Position numbers and translations under genes: made by a program. DNA of 64,000 nucleotides from Hungatella sp. UBA4396 (GTDB taxonomy: Bacteria > Bacillota > Clostridia > Lachnospirales > Lachnospiraceae): the NCBI GenBank assembly GCA_002389905.1, contig DGRE01000045.1:127223-191222 (forward strand), written 5' to 3'. This document shows positions 42,299 to 50,910 of the stretch, in pieces. Each line of letters begins with the position of its first letter. The stretch's first letter is position 1. Below the pieces are notes generated by a model. It ran no database searches. It saw only the letters and a program-made list of their open reading frames with translations, and had not been told where the DNA came from.

Positions 42299-43993
42299 AT
42301 GAGTCAAGTGAATGACAGACAAAAAAGCGCAGTAAGAACCTCCTCCCGGACGTCCGGCTCAAGGAGTCAGTCAGGGACAAGCCGCAGACAGGGGCAGTCC
42401 TACCGGAGCAGCGGTACGCCGGGCAGAAGAGGAAAAAAGAGAAAAAGAGGCCCTGAATACAATGTTACCAGAGTAGTGAGGATACTTCTTTTCGCTGCGT
42501 CCGCCATAGTTCTTGTTATGGCTGCCTCAAAGTACTTAGAGGCAGCAAATGCCAAAGAGGGGTCGGCAGAGACATCAGCAACTCTGGAAACAGAGCTTCA
42601 GAAAGAGGTTACGGTAGACGGAATTTCCATTGCGGGAATGTCCAGGGAAGAAGCCTTGGCCGCCATTGAAAAGCAGTATCAGTGGGGGATGAAGGTCACT
42701 TACCAGGATGAAGAATACGAACTGAAAAATCTGCTGGACAGTAAGGTGAAAAGCCTGCTGGAGGAGATTTATACAGGGGAGGCAAAGGAAAGCTATACCC
42801 TTGATATGACCGGCCTGGAAGACGCCGTTCAGACCGAGGTGCAGGCCATTGCCGCCAAATGGGATGTGGCTCCGAAAAACGGCTCCATATCAGGCTTTGA
42901 TAAGGCGAGCGGATCATTTGTCTACTCCGGAGAGAAAAACGGAGTTGTCATTGATCAGGACAAGCTGGCCGCTGACATTCAGACCCAGCTCAAGGCGAAG
43001 AACTTTACTACGGTGATTGCTGCTTCCGCCAATGAAGTGGCCCCCAAGATCACCGAGGCCCAGGCCAAGGAGATGTATAAGGTTATCGGAACTTATACCA
43101 CCACCACCACAGCCAACAAGGACCGGAACAAGAACATTGAACTGGCTGCCGATGCTTTAAACGGAATGATTCTCCAGCCGGGAGAGACATTTTCCTTTAA
43201 TAATGCCACAGGAGAGCGTTCGACGGCAAAGGGCTACCGTCCGGCCGGTGCATATTTAAACGGGGTTCTGGTCGAAGAACCGGGAGGCGGCGTATGTCAG
43301 GTTTCTTCTACCCTGTATAATGCAGTGGTATTTGCGGGACTGACTACCACGGAGCGCCATGCTCACAGCTATGAGCCCAGCTATGTGACGCCGGGAGAGG
43401 ATGCTATGGTAAGCTTTGGCGGTCCTGATATGAAATTTGTCAACAATTCTTCCTGCGCCGTTGCCATAAGGGCCAGCTTTGCGGACAGGAAGCTGAAGAT
43501 ATCCGTTGTGGGAATTCCCATTCTGGAGGAGGGAGTCACCCTTTCCATGTCTTCCACAAAGACAGGGGAACTGGCTGCTCCGGCACCGGTTTATGAAGAG
43601 GACCAGACCTTAGAGGCCGGAGTGGAGAAGATAGAGAAGGCTGAAACAAAGGGAAGCCGGTGGGTGACCAATATGGTTACGAAAAAAGATGGAGTTGTGG
43701 TAAGCGATGAATTCTTCCATAACAGCACTTACCGCGGAAAGCCTGCCACCATTAAGCGGAATACGTCCGGTGTGGTCATACCGGCTACTGACGGATCAGA
43801 GGGCGCTTCTGAAGGCAGCGGAGAAAATCCGGCCACAGTGACTGAGGCTCCGGGACCTGGAAATAACGAAACCACAGGCGGCGTCACGACGGTTCCTAAA
43901 GAGACGGAAAATCCGGATCAGGGAACAACTCCTGTACCCCAAGGGCCGGGAGAAGACGGCGGGTCGTCCATCATTCAGCCGAACCCATTTTAG
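42299..43993 (+). CDS. VanW-family surface protein with peptidoglycan-binding-like domain
   Basis: The 564-aa protein has a basic, Ser/Arg-rich cytoplasmic tail (1-56), one membrane helix (ILLFAASAIVLVMAASKYL) and an outer part. The PG_binding_4 region covers about residues 95-240. VanW follows from about 250 to 385 with GETFSFNNATGERSTAKGY and EEPGGGVCQVSSTLYNAVVF, and a G5-like region and a Pro/Thr/Gly-rich tail end the protein. VanW proteins occur with some glycopeptide-resistance loci, but this one is a lone gene and no resistance should be inferred. An extended -10 (TGGTATACT) lies upstream. Confidence 0.88.
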   Translation: MSQVNDRQKSAVRTSSRTSGSRSQSGTSRRQGQSYRSSGTPGRRGKKRKRGPEYNVTRVVRILLFAASAIVLVMAASKYLEAANAKEGSAETSATLETELQKEVTVDGISIAGMSREEALAAIEKQYQWGMKVTYQDEEYELKNLLDSKVKSLLEEIYTGEAKESYTLDMTGLEDAVQTEVQAIAAKWDVAPKNGSISGFDKASGSFVYSGEKNGVVIDQDKLAADIQTQLKAKNFTTVIAASANEVAPKITEAQAKEMYKVIGTYTTTTTANKDRNKNIELAADALNGMILQPGETFSFNNATGERSTAKGYRPAGAYLNGVLVEEPGGGVCQVSSTLYNAVVFAGLTTTERHAHSYEPSYVTPGEDAMVSFGGPDMKFVNNSSCAVAIRASFADRKLKISVVGIPILEEGVTLSMSSTKTGELAAPAPVYEEDQTLEAGVEKIEKAETKGSRWVTNMVTKKDGVVVSDEFFHNSTYRGKPATIKRNTSGVVIPATDGSEGASEGSGENPATVTEAPGPGNNETTGGVTTVPKETENPDQGTTPVPQGPGEDGGSSIIQPNPF

Positions 43994-44014
43994 AGGTTTG
44001 TAAAGGAAAATTGG

Positions 44015-44051
44015 ACAGGATCGGGCAAATATTGACCCCGATCCTGTTTTT
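44015..44051 (+). terminator. Intrinsic terminator after the VanW gene
   Basis: ACAGGATCGGG (44015-44025) pairs with CCCGATCCTGT (44037-44047), followed by Ts. Confidence 0.92.
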
Positions 44052-44096
44052 ATGCGATTGTTTTTAAAATAATACTTAATTTTCCAGTTTTAATAT

Positions 44097-44124
44097 TTGC
44101 TTTTTGTTAAATAATTGTTATAAT
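44097..44124 (+). promoter_or_regulatory. Promoter of nifJ
   Basis: TTGCTT (44097-44102), 16 nt, TATAAT (44119-44124). Confidence 0.7.
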
Positions 44125-44195
44125 AATCTAAGGTCACTTTCCCAAAAGGGAATACTAATTGATATATTATTCACATTTGCAGGAGGAAATCAAGA

Positions 44196-47100
44196 ATGGC
44201 AAGAAAAATGAAAACCATGGATGGTAACCATGCAGCAGCACATGCGTCTTATGCATTTACTGATGTAGCGGCTATTTATCCGATTACCCCATCCTCACCT
44301 ATGGCAGAGGCTTCAGATGAGTGGGCAACAGACGGAAGAATCAATATTTTCGGACAGACGGTACAGATTACAGAGATGCAGTCTGAGGCAGGTGCTGCCG
44401 GTGCGGTACACGGCTCCTTATCAGCAGGTGCGCTGACTACCACCTATACAGCTTCCCAGGGTCTGTTACTTATGATCCCAAACCTTTATAAGATCGCAGG
44501 CGAGCAGCTTCCAGGCGTAATCAACGTATCCGCCCGTGCCATTGCCAGCCATGCTTTGTCTATCTTTGGTGACCATTCCGACGTATATGCATGCCGTCAG
44601 ACCGGCTGCGCTATGCTTTGCGAATCCAGCGTACAGGAAGTTATGGACTTAACTCCGGTTGCTCATATGGCAGCTTTGGACGGGAAAGTTCCTTTTATCA
44701 ATTTCTTCGACGGTTTCCGTACATCTCATGAGATCCAGAAGATCGAAACATGGGATTATGAGGATTTAAAAGAGATGGTAAACATGGACGCTGTGGATGC
44801 ATTCCGCCGCCATGCTTTGAATCCAAACCATCCATGCCAGAGAGGTTCCGCTCAGAACCCTGATATCTTCTTCCAGGCAAGAGAAGCATGTAATCCGTAT
44901 TACGATGCTCTGCCGGCAGTTGTTCAGAAATATATGGACAAGGTAAACGCAAAGATCGGTACTGACTATAAGCTGTTTAACTATTACGGAGCTGCTGATG
45001 CAGATCATGTAATCATTTCTATGGGTTCTGTGAATGAAACCATTGATGAAACCATTGATTATTTAACTGCGGCAGGCAGCAAGGTAGGTGTTGTGAAGGT
45101 TCGTCTTTACAGACCATTCTGTGCAGAAGCTCTTATCGATGCAATTCCTGATACAGTTAAGACTATTTCCGTATTGGACAGAACAAAAGAGCCAGGTTCC
45201 TTAGGCGAGCCTTTATACCTGGATGTAGTTGCTGCCCTCAGAGGAACCAAGTTTGATCAGGTGAAGATTTTAACCGGACGTTACGGCTTAGGATCCAAGG
45301 ATACCACACCTGCTCAGATCGTAGCAGTTTACAACAACGAGGAGAAATCTCCGTTCACCATCGGTATTGTGGATGATGTAACACACCTTTCCCTTGATGC
45401 AGGCGATCCTATCGTTACTACTCCGGAAGGAACCACAAACTGTAAGTTCTGGGGTCTTGGTGCAGACGGTACCGTAGGCGCTAACAAGAACTCCATTAAG
45501 ATCATCGGTGACAACACAGATATGTACGCTCAGGCTTACTTTGACTATGATTCCAAGAAGTCCGGCGGCATTACCATGTCTCACCTTCGTTTCGGACATG
45601 AGCCGATTAAGTCCACTTATCTGATCCGTCGGGCTAACTTTGTGGCTTGCCATAATCCTGCTTATATCCGTAAATACAACATGGTTCAGGAACTGGTTGA
45701 CGGAGGAGTTTTCCTGCTCAACTGCCCATGGGATGCAGAAAGTCTTGAGAAGCATCTTCCCGGACAGGTTAAGAAGTATATTGCTGATCACAATATCAAA
45801 TTCTACACCATTGACGGTGTGAAAATCGGTATTGAGACAGGCATGGGTGCTACCCGTATCAACACCATCCTTCAGTCCGCATTCTTTGAGCTGACCGGAA
45901 TCATTCCTGCTGAAAAGGCAAATGAACTGATGAAGGCTGCTGCTCAGGCAACCTACGGACGTAAGGGTGAAGAAATTGTTAAGAAGAACTGGGCTGCTAT
46001 CGATGCAGGCGCAAAGAACATCGTTAAGATTGAAGTTCCGGAAAGCTGGAAGAACTGCGAAGACGAAGGTCTGGATTATATGCTTGTAGGTGAAGGAAGA
46101 GGCGATGTAGTAAACTTTGTCAATAACATTCAGACAAAGGTAAGCGCTCAGCAGGGTGATACACTTCCTGTATCCGCATTCAGCGATTATGTTGACGGTT
46201 CCACACCATCCGGCTCCTCTGCATACGAGAAGCGCGGTATTGCAGTTACCATTCCAGGCTGGAAGCCTGAAAACTGTATTCAGTGTAACTTCTGTTCCTA
46301 TGTATGTCCGCATGCAGTTATCCGTCCAGTTGCTATGACTGAAGAAGAAGCAGCTGCAAAACCGGAAGGAATGCAGACACTCGCTATGACAGGTATGCCA
46401 GGATATCAGTTCAGCATCACTGTATCAGGCTTTGACTGTACAGGCTGCGGTTCCTGTGCCAATGTTTGCCCTGGAAAGAAGGGCGAAAAGGCTCTTGTTA
46501 TGGTTGATATGGAAGCTAACGTTGCTGCAAAGCAGAAGGAATTTGACTTCGGTCAGACTGTACCGATCAAGCAGGATGTTATTGAAAAATTTAAAGAGTC
46601 AAGCGTTAAGGGAAGCCAGTTCAAGAAGCCGCTTCTTGAGTTCTCAGGCGCATGTGCAGGCTGCGGCGAGACTCCTTACGCAAAGCTGGTTACCCAGTTA
46701 TTCGGCGACAGAATGTATATTGCAAATGCTACAGGCTGTTCCTCCATCTGGGGTAACTCTGCACCATCCACACCTTACACCGTAAATGCAAAGGGACAGG
46801 GTCCTGCATGGTCCAACTCTCTGTTTGAGGACAATGCTGAGTTTGGTTACGGTATGCTTCTGGCTCAGACTTCTTTAAGAAACGGCTTAAAGGCTAAGAT
46901 TGAGGAAGTTATGAACTCTGATCAGGCATCTGAGGAAGTAAAGGCTGCCTGCAAAGAGTATTTAGATACCTTTAGCATTGGCGCAACAAACGGTTCTGCA
47001 ACAGACAAGCTGGTTGCAGCATTGGAAGGTGCTGACTGCGATACCTGCAAGGCTATTGCAAAAGACAAGGATTTCTTAGCTAAGAAATCTCAGTGGATCT

Positions 47101-47735
47101 TCGGCGGCGACGGCTGGGCATATGATATCGGCTTCGGCGGTCTTGACCACGTTCTTGCAAGCGGCAGAGATATTAACGTAATGGTATTTGATACAGAGAT
47201 TTACTCCAATACCGGCGGACAGTCTTCCAAGGCTACCAATACAGGCGCTGTTGCACAGTTTGCTGCAGGCGGTAAGGATACCAAGAAGAAGGATCTGGCA
47301 GCAATTGCTATGAGCTATGGTTATGTATATGTGGCTCAGGTAGCTATGGGTGCTGATTATGCACAGACTGTTAAGGCTATTGCTGAGGCAGAGGCTTATC
47401 CAGGACCATCTTTGGTTATTGCTTATGCTCCATGTATCAGCCATGGTATCAAGAAGGGTATGTCCAAGGCTCAGACAGAAGAGAAACTGGCTGTTGAGTG
47501 CGGTTACTGGAACAACTTCCGCTTCAATCCTGAAGCTGAGAAGAAGTTCTCCTTAGACAGCAAGGTTCCTAATCTGGAAAATTATGAGGAATTCTTAAAG
47601 GGTGAGGTTCGTTACTCTTCCCTGGCTATGAAGAATCCGGAGAGAGCTGCTGAATTGTTCGCTCAGAACAAGAAGTATGCTAAGGAAAAATTTGACCACC
47701 TTCAGAAGCTGGTTACTTTATACGGCAACGACTAA
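44196..47735 (+). CDS. nifJ: Pyruvate:ferredoxin (flavodoxin) oxidoreductase
   Basis: This 1179-aa single-chain enzyme oxidises pyruvate to acetyl-CoA and CO2 with reduction of ferredoxin, the central step of clostridial fermentation. Domain order is normal: pyrimidine-binding domain (YAFTDVAAIYPITPSSPMAE), domain II, gamma domain, two 4Fe-4S clusters (CIQCNFCSYVCPH and CTGCGSCANVCPG), and the TPP domain with CAGCGETPYAKL, GGDGWAYDIGFGGLDHVLAS and DTEIYSNTGGQSSK. Codon use is strongly biased to a few codons, as expected for high expression. AGGAGG precedes the ATG. Confidence 0.98.
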   Translation: MARKMKTMDGNHAAAHASYAFTDVAAIYPITPSSPMAEASDEWATDGRINIFGQTVQITEMQSEAGAAGAVHGSLSAGALTTTYTASQGLLLMIPNLYKIAGEQLPGVINVSARAIASHALSIFGDHSDVYACRQTGCAMLCESSVQEVMDLTPVAHMAALDGKVPFINFFDGFRTSHEIQKIETWDYEDLKEMVNMDAVDAFRRHALNPNHPCQRGSAQNPDIFFQAREACNPYYDALPAVVQKYMDKVNAKIGTDYKLFNYYGAADADHVIISMGSVNETIDETIDYLTAAGSKVGVVKVRLYRPFCAEALIDAIPDTVKTISVLDRTKEPGSLGEPLYLDVVAALRGTKFDQVKILTGRYGLGSKDTTPAQIVAVYNNEEKSPFTIGIVDDVTHLSLDAGDPIVTTPEGTTNCKFWGLGADGTVGANKNSIKIIGDNTDMYAQAYFDYDSKKSGGITMSHLRFGHEPIKSTYLIRRANFVACHNPAYIRKYNMVQELVDGGVFLLNCPWDAESLEKHLPGQVKKYIADHNIKFYTIDGVKIGIETGMGATRINTILQSAFFELTGIIPAEKANELMKAAAQATYGRKGEEIVKKNWAAIDAGAKNIVKIEVPESWKNCEDEGLDYMLVGEGRGDVVNFVNNIQTKVSAQQGDTLPVSAFSDYVDGSTPSGSSAYEKRGIAVTIPGWKPENCIQCNFCSYVCPHAVIRPVAMTEEEAAAKPEGMQTLAMTGMPGYQFSITVSGFDCTGCGSCANVCPGKKGEKALVMVDMEANVAAKQKEFDFGQTVPIKQDVIEKFKESSVKGSQFKKPLLEFSGACAGCGETPYAKLVTQLFGDRMYIANATGCSSIWGNSAPSTPYTVNAKGQGPAWSNSLFEDNAEFGYGMLLAQTSLRNGLKAKIEEVMNSDQASEEVKAACKEYLDTFSIGATNGSATDKLVAALEGADCDTCKAIAKDKDFLAKKSQWIFGGDGWAYDIGFGGLDHVLASGRDINVMVFDTEIYSNTGGQSSKATNTGAVAQFAAGGKDTKKKDLAAIAMSYGYVYVAQVAMGADYAQTVKAIAEAEAYPGPSLVIAYAPCISHGIKKGMSKAQTEEKLAVECGYWNNFRFNPEAEKKFSLDSKVPNLENYEEFLKGEVRYSSLAMKNPERAAELFAQNKKYAKEKFDHLQKLVTLYGND

Positions 47736-47755
47736 TTGATATTTGTGTAATCATT

Positions 47756-47788
47756 ACAGCTCCGGATGAAACCATCCGGGGCTGTTTT
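47756..47788 (+). terminator. Intrinsic terminator after nifJ
   Basis: ACAGCTCCGGATG (47756-47768) pairs with CATCCGGGGCTGT (47773-47785, one G-U), followed by Ts. Confidence 0.9.
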
Positions 47789-47810
47789 AAGGTTATAAAA
47801 GGCGGGCAGC

Positions 47811-47859
47811 AAAAAACGCATCTCTGACAGGAAAAATATCTGTCAGGGATGCGTTTTTT
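47811..47859. terminator. Bidirectional terminator for the DUF2085 gene
   Basis: AAAAAACGCATC (47811-47822) and GATGCGTTTTTT (47848-47859) pair perfectly, with an inner CTGACAG/CTGTCAG stem (47824-47830/47840-47846). It ends the minus-strand pair and backs up the nifJ terminator. Confidence 0.88.
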
Positions 47860-47878
47860 AAAGTGAAAGGAACGGTTT

Positions 47879-48229
47879 TTACAGCAAGTTGTACCCATAT
47901 TGGTATGAAACAACTGCACCTGTAATGAAAAGATTAAAAAAACCGTATCCGAAAAGGATGCCTGTAAAAAATCTTCTGAAATTCGTGCTTTCATATTTAG
48001 TAAGTAATTGGATGCCTCCGTCTAATGTCATTGGTACGAGAAAGCCTGCGGCATATAAGACTGGAAGACGGTAAATTACATATGTAACGCTTAATATAAT
48101 CATTCCTGCTAATTCGCCGGTGCATCTTGCACAGATGGGAAATTGTTTTCCATGAAAGAAAAAGGAACGGTCCGCTCTGCAATGGCAGCCGAATACAATA
48201 GGAAGTGACCGGTAGAGAAAACTCATCAT
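47879..48229 (-). CDS. DUF2085 membrane protein (116 aa)
   Basis: This 116-aa protein carries the DUF2085 pattern GCHCRADRSFFFHGKQFPIC followed by ARCTGELAG, then two or three membrane helices. The conserved Cys/His residues suggest metal binding near the membrane. Function unknown. Its ATG overlaps the stop of the upstream zinc-ribbon gene by 4 bp, so the two proteins are made together and may interact. Confidence 0.82.
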   Translation of the reverse strand: MMSFLYRSLPIVFGCHCRADRSFFFHGKQFPICARCTGELAGMIILSVTYVIYRLPVLYAAGFLVPMTLDGGIQLLTKYESTNFRRFFTGILFGYGFFNLFITGAVVSYQYGYNLL

Positions 48230-48504
48230 ACTCCGTATAAAGAGGCACCGATTCCTAAGGCAAACATTAACACATAAAATACAATGCCAAGTCCCACAGC
48301 AACCAAAGCACCGATTCCGGCGGCTTTTGCTGATTTAGGTTTTGTATCTTTCCATATTAAAAATAAAATCAAACCGGCTAATGGAATGCAGCAGCCTAAA
48401 AGGCTCCAGCCAATACCACCGGAATCTACTGCCTGGGAAACTCCACAGTGGGGGCAGATGACTGCTTTGTCATCAATTTGTTGTCCACAATTTTTACAAT
48501 TCAT
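48226..48504 (-). CDS. Zinc-ribbon membrane protein (92 aa)
   Basis: The start is ATG 48504 behind AGGAGGA. Residues 1-22 form a zinc ribbon (CKNCGQQ and CPHCGVS, two CxxC pairs), followed by two hydrophobic segments (IGWSLLGCCIPLAGLILFLI; GIGALVAVGLGIVFYVLMFA). The 4-bp ATGA overlap couples it to the DUF2085 gene. Function unknown. Confidence 0.8.
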   Translation of the reverse strand: MNCKNCGQQIDDKAVICPHCGVSQAVDSGGIGWSLLGCCIPLAGLILFLIWKDTKPKSAKAAGIGALVAVGLGIVFYVLMFALGIGASLYGV

Positions 48505-48837
48505 ACTTTTGTCCTCCTGTATATACATTAAAATAACATAACTTAGAAATTAAATAATTAACTTCTAAATACTTTTGTAGTATGACATATTTAGAAATAA
48601 AAGTCCATAGATATTGCAAAAAAAGGAAATTTTGTAATTTACTGGAAAAAAATTAGAAAGATTCATGTGATTTTATATTTTATGAATAAATGATAATTTT
48701 ATATTTTTTATAAAACTGCATAGTATATGGTGAAAATGTTTAAATTTTTAAAAGAACAGCAGTATTTAAAACAAGACAGGCACTGGGCGTTTATGTTGGA
48801 ATAAACTTATAATATAATCATCATAAAGAGGAATTGT
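48505..48837. other. AT-rich gap between divergent genes
   Basis: This 333-bp gap separates the zinc-ribbon gene (minus) and the DUF4397 gene (plus). It holds overlapping TATAAT boxes at 48808-48818 without a good -35, and a TTAGAA/TTCTAA inverted pair near 48543-48568. I see no RNA gene, ORF or mobile element in it. Confidence 0.5.
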
Positions 48838-49536
48838 ATGGACGGGTTGTCTTGTATGCAAAATAATCTGGAAACCGATGGAGATTCCAGGGTTTCCATT
48901 ATTACCGTATCCCCTCAGGAGGTCATTCCCTGTTATTACTGTACCTCCAATCAAATCGGCCTTGTCCGGTTTCTCAATGCATCTGTGGGATATCATTCAT
49001 TTTTTATTTCTGTCGGTGGCCAGTTGGCTGTAAGCGGGCTGGAGGCCGGATGGCTCAGCGACTATGGCCGTGTTTCTGCAGGGCTGCAAATGGTGTCCAT
49101 ATCTGACGAAACAGGCTACGTCTATCTGGAGAAACAGATTTGTGTACCAATGGACGGGGCCGTTACCATTGCCTTTATCAATACGGATTTTGGCCTGGAT
49201 CTGGTGGAAATAAGGGACATATTCTGTAACGGAGGCATTCATACGGGATGTTTTCGGGTGTGTAATTTATCCATAACCAACCGAAGAATCAATGTTTCTT
49301 TAAATTCCGGTCTTACCTTCCGGGCAGTGGGTTACAGGGAGCTGACCAGATTTGAATATCTTCTGACCGGTTATTACATGATTTCTGTTTACAGCAGCCA
49401 TGTTTACTCCATGAATATCATTTTGAATTCCAATCTATATATAAGGGGAAACACCTCTTATACCCTGTATGTTTTTAACGGGAGCAGTGTCCAGGATGAT
49501 CTTCGTGTTTTAATCGTGGAGGACAGGAGAAATTAG
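48838..49536 (+). CDS. DUF4397-domain protein
   Basis: This 232-aa, beta-rich protein has the DUF4397 opening pattern (VRFLNASVGYHSFFISVGGQ; about residues 43-62) and appears to hold two similar halves, with a second start near LSITNRRINVSLNSGLTFRA. No signal peptide is seen. Clostridial DUF4397 proteins are often linked to the cell or spore surface, which would agree with the spore-surface genes at the right end, but that is inference. AGAGGAA precedes the ATG; a hairpin terminator follows at 49545. Confidence 0.72.
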   Translation: MDGLSCMQNNLETDGDSRVSIITVSPQEVIPCYYCTSNQIGLVRFLNASVGYHSFFISVGGQLAVSGLEAGWLSDYGRVSAGLQMVSISDETGYVYLEKQICVPMDGAVTIAFINTDFGLDLVEIRDIFCNGGIHTGCFRVCNLSITNRRINVSLNSGLTFRAVGYRELTRFEYLLTGYYMISVYSSHVYSMNIILNSNLYIRGNTSYTLYVFNGSSVQDDLRVLIVEDRRN

Positions 49537-49544
49537 AATTAAAG

Positions 49545-49570
49545 CCTCTGGTTGACAGACCAGAGGTTTT
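49545..49570 (+). terminator. Terminator hairpin carrying the next promoter's -35 in its loop
   Basis: CCTCTGGT (49545-49552) pairs with ACCAGAGG (49559-49566), followed by TTTT. The loop TGACAG is part of the downstream TTGACA (49552-49557). Confidence 0.8.
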
Positions 49571-49603
49571 CTGATATAGTAACTGTACTAAGTGTGTTAA
49601 TAC
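49552..49603 (+). promoter_or_regulatory. Promoter and GntR/YtrA-type operator
   Basis: TTGACA (49552-49557), 17 nt, TATAGT (49575-49580). GTACTAA-GTGTG-TTAATAC (49585-49603) is an inverted repeat with 6 of 7 matching positions just downstream of the -10, a likely autoregulatory site for the YtrA-type regulator encoded next. Confidence 0.75.
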
Positions 49604-49621
49604 AATTATAGGAGGAGAAAT

Positions 49622-50014
49622 ATGATACTGCTTGATTACAAAGACCGCAGACCAATTTACGAGCAGGTTATAGAAAAGATGAAGGATCTTATTCTGTGCG
49701 GTGTATTGGAACAGGATGTACAGCTTCCTTCGGTCCGGACTCTGGCTACAGATCTCTCCATTAATCCAAATACCATACAGCGGGCTTACGCAGAGCTGGA
49801 GAGGCGGGGATTTATTTATTCGGTTAAGGGAAGAGGAAGCTTTGTGGCTGATGCCGGTTCCCTCCGGGCCTTAAAATGCAGTGAACTAAAAAGAGAGCTG
49901 AGAAGCTGGATTGAAGAAGCTAAAAGGGCGGGGCTGACGGAAGATAAGGCCCATACATGGGTGGCAGAAGAATGGGTCAGCCCGGAAAATCCGACAGGGG
50001 AGGAGAGACTATGA
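49622..50014 (+). CDS. GntR-family regulator, YtrA subfamily
   Basis: This 130-aa protein has a GntR winged helix (RRPIYEQVIEKMKDLI; PSVRTLATDLSINPNTIQRA; GFIYSVKGRGSFV) and only a short helical tail, the YtrA pattern. Such regulators usually repress the ABC transporter genes next to them and respond to cell-wall or membrane stress. Its stop overlaps the ATPase start by 4 bp (ATGA). Confidence 0.9.
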   Translation: MILLDYKDRRPIYEQVIEKMKDLILCGVLEQDVQLPSVRTLATDLSINPNTIQRAYAELERRGFIYSVKGRGSFVADAGSLRALKCSELKRELRSWIEEAKRAGLTEDKAHTWVAEEWVSPENPTGEERL

Positions 50015-50910
50015 TAAAGGCAGAAAATCTGACGAAAAATTTTGATGATATTGTGGCAGTAGACCATGTGAATGCGGAAATCAGGGATGGAAGCGTGTTT
50101 GGCCTCATTGGAACCAACGGAGCAGGCAAGAGCACGTTTTTGAGAATGATCAGCGGTATTTTAAAGCCGGATGAGGGAAGTGTTGTGATAGACGGGGAAC
50201 AGATATTTGAAAATATCAAGGTAAAGAGCCGTTTCTTCTACATTTCCGATGACCAGTATTACTTTAATAATGCTTCGCCTCTGGATATGATGGAATTTTA
50301 CAGCAGGGTGTATCCGGCATTTGACAAGGAACGCTTTCAAAAGCTTTTAAAAAGCTTTGGGCTGGAAGGGAGAAGGAAGATTCACACTTTTTCAAAGGGT
50401 ATGAAAAAGCAGCTCTCTGTCCTGTGCGGCATTTGCGCCAATACGGATTATCTGTTCTGTGATGAGACCTTTGACGGCCTTGACCCTGTGATGCGCCAGG
50501 CGGTGAAAAGCATATTTGCCAATGACATGGCGGAGCGGAATTTAACCCCCATCATTGCCTCCCACAACTTAAGGGAGCTGGAGGATATCTGTGATCATGT
50601 AGGCCTTCTTCACAGGGGCGGAATCCTGCTTTCCAGGGATTTGGATGATATGAAGCTTAACATCCACAAGATCCAGTGTGTTTTAAAGGAAGGCATGAGT
50701 GCGGAGGATATGGGGCTTTTGCAGCGGATTAAGACAGAAGAGAGGGGAAGACTCTATACGATAACGGTGAGGGGTACCAGGAACGAGGTGGAACAGATCA
50801 TGGAATCCTATGAACCGGTATTTTACGAGATTATTCCATTATCCTTGGAGGAAATATTTATCAGTGAGACGGAGGTGGCAGGATATGACATCAAAAAGCT
50901 TATATTTTAA
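50011..50910 (+). CDS. ABC transporter ATP-binding protein (YtrB-like)
   Basis: This 299-aa ATPase starts at ATG 50011. It has Walker A GTNGAGKST, signature segment FSKGMKKQLSVLCGI (a KGMKKQ variant of LSGGQ), Walker B LFCDETFDGLDP and the H-loop ASHN. It pairs with the membrane protein encoded at 50885, which it overlaps by 26 bp, as an exporter-type system regulated by the upstream GntR protein. Confidence 0.92.
   Translation: MIKAENLTKNFDDIVAVDHVNAEIRDGSVFGLIGTNGAGKSTFLRMISGILKPDEGSVVIDGEQIFENIKVKSRFFYISDDQYYFNNASPLDMMEFYSRVYPAFDKERFQKLLKSFGLEGRRKIHTFSKGMKKQLSVLCGICANTDYLFCDETFDGLDPVMRQAVKSIFANDMAERNLTPIIASHNLRELEDICDHVGLLHRGGILLSRDLDDMKLNIHKIQCVLKEGMSAEDMGLLQRIKTEERGRLYTITVRGTRNEVEQIMESYEPVFYEIIPLSLEEIFISETEVAGYDIKKLIF

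Noticed and set aside
42299..43993. Glycopeptide resistance locus suggested by the VanW domain
   Set aside because: No vanA/B ligase, vanH, vanX or two-component genes are present. Lone VanW proteins are common in clostridia.
44097..44130. Rex (redox) operator before nifJ
   Set aside because: Only one TTGTTAA half-site is present; the second half is in direct rather than inverted orientation.
45288..46313. A 341-codon frame antisense to nifJ
   Set aside because: nifJ is unmistakable here with cofactor motifs. The antisense frame results from biased codon use and has no recognisable domain.
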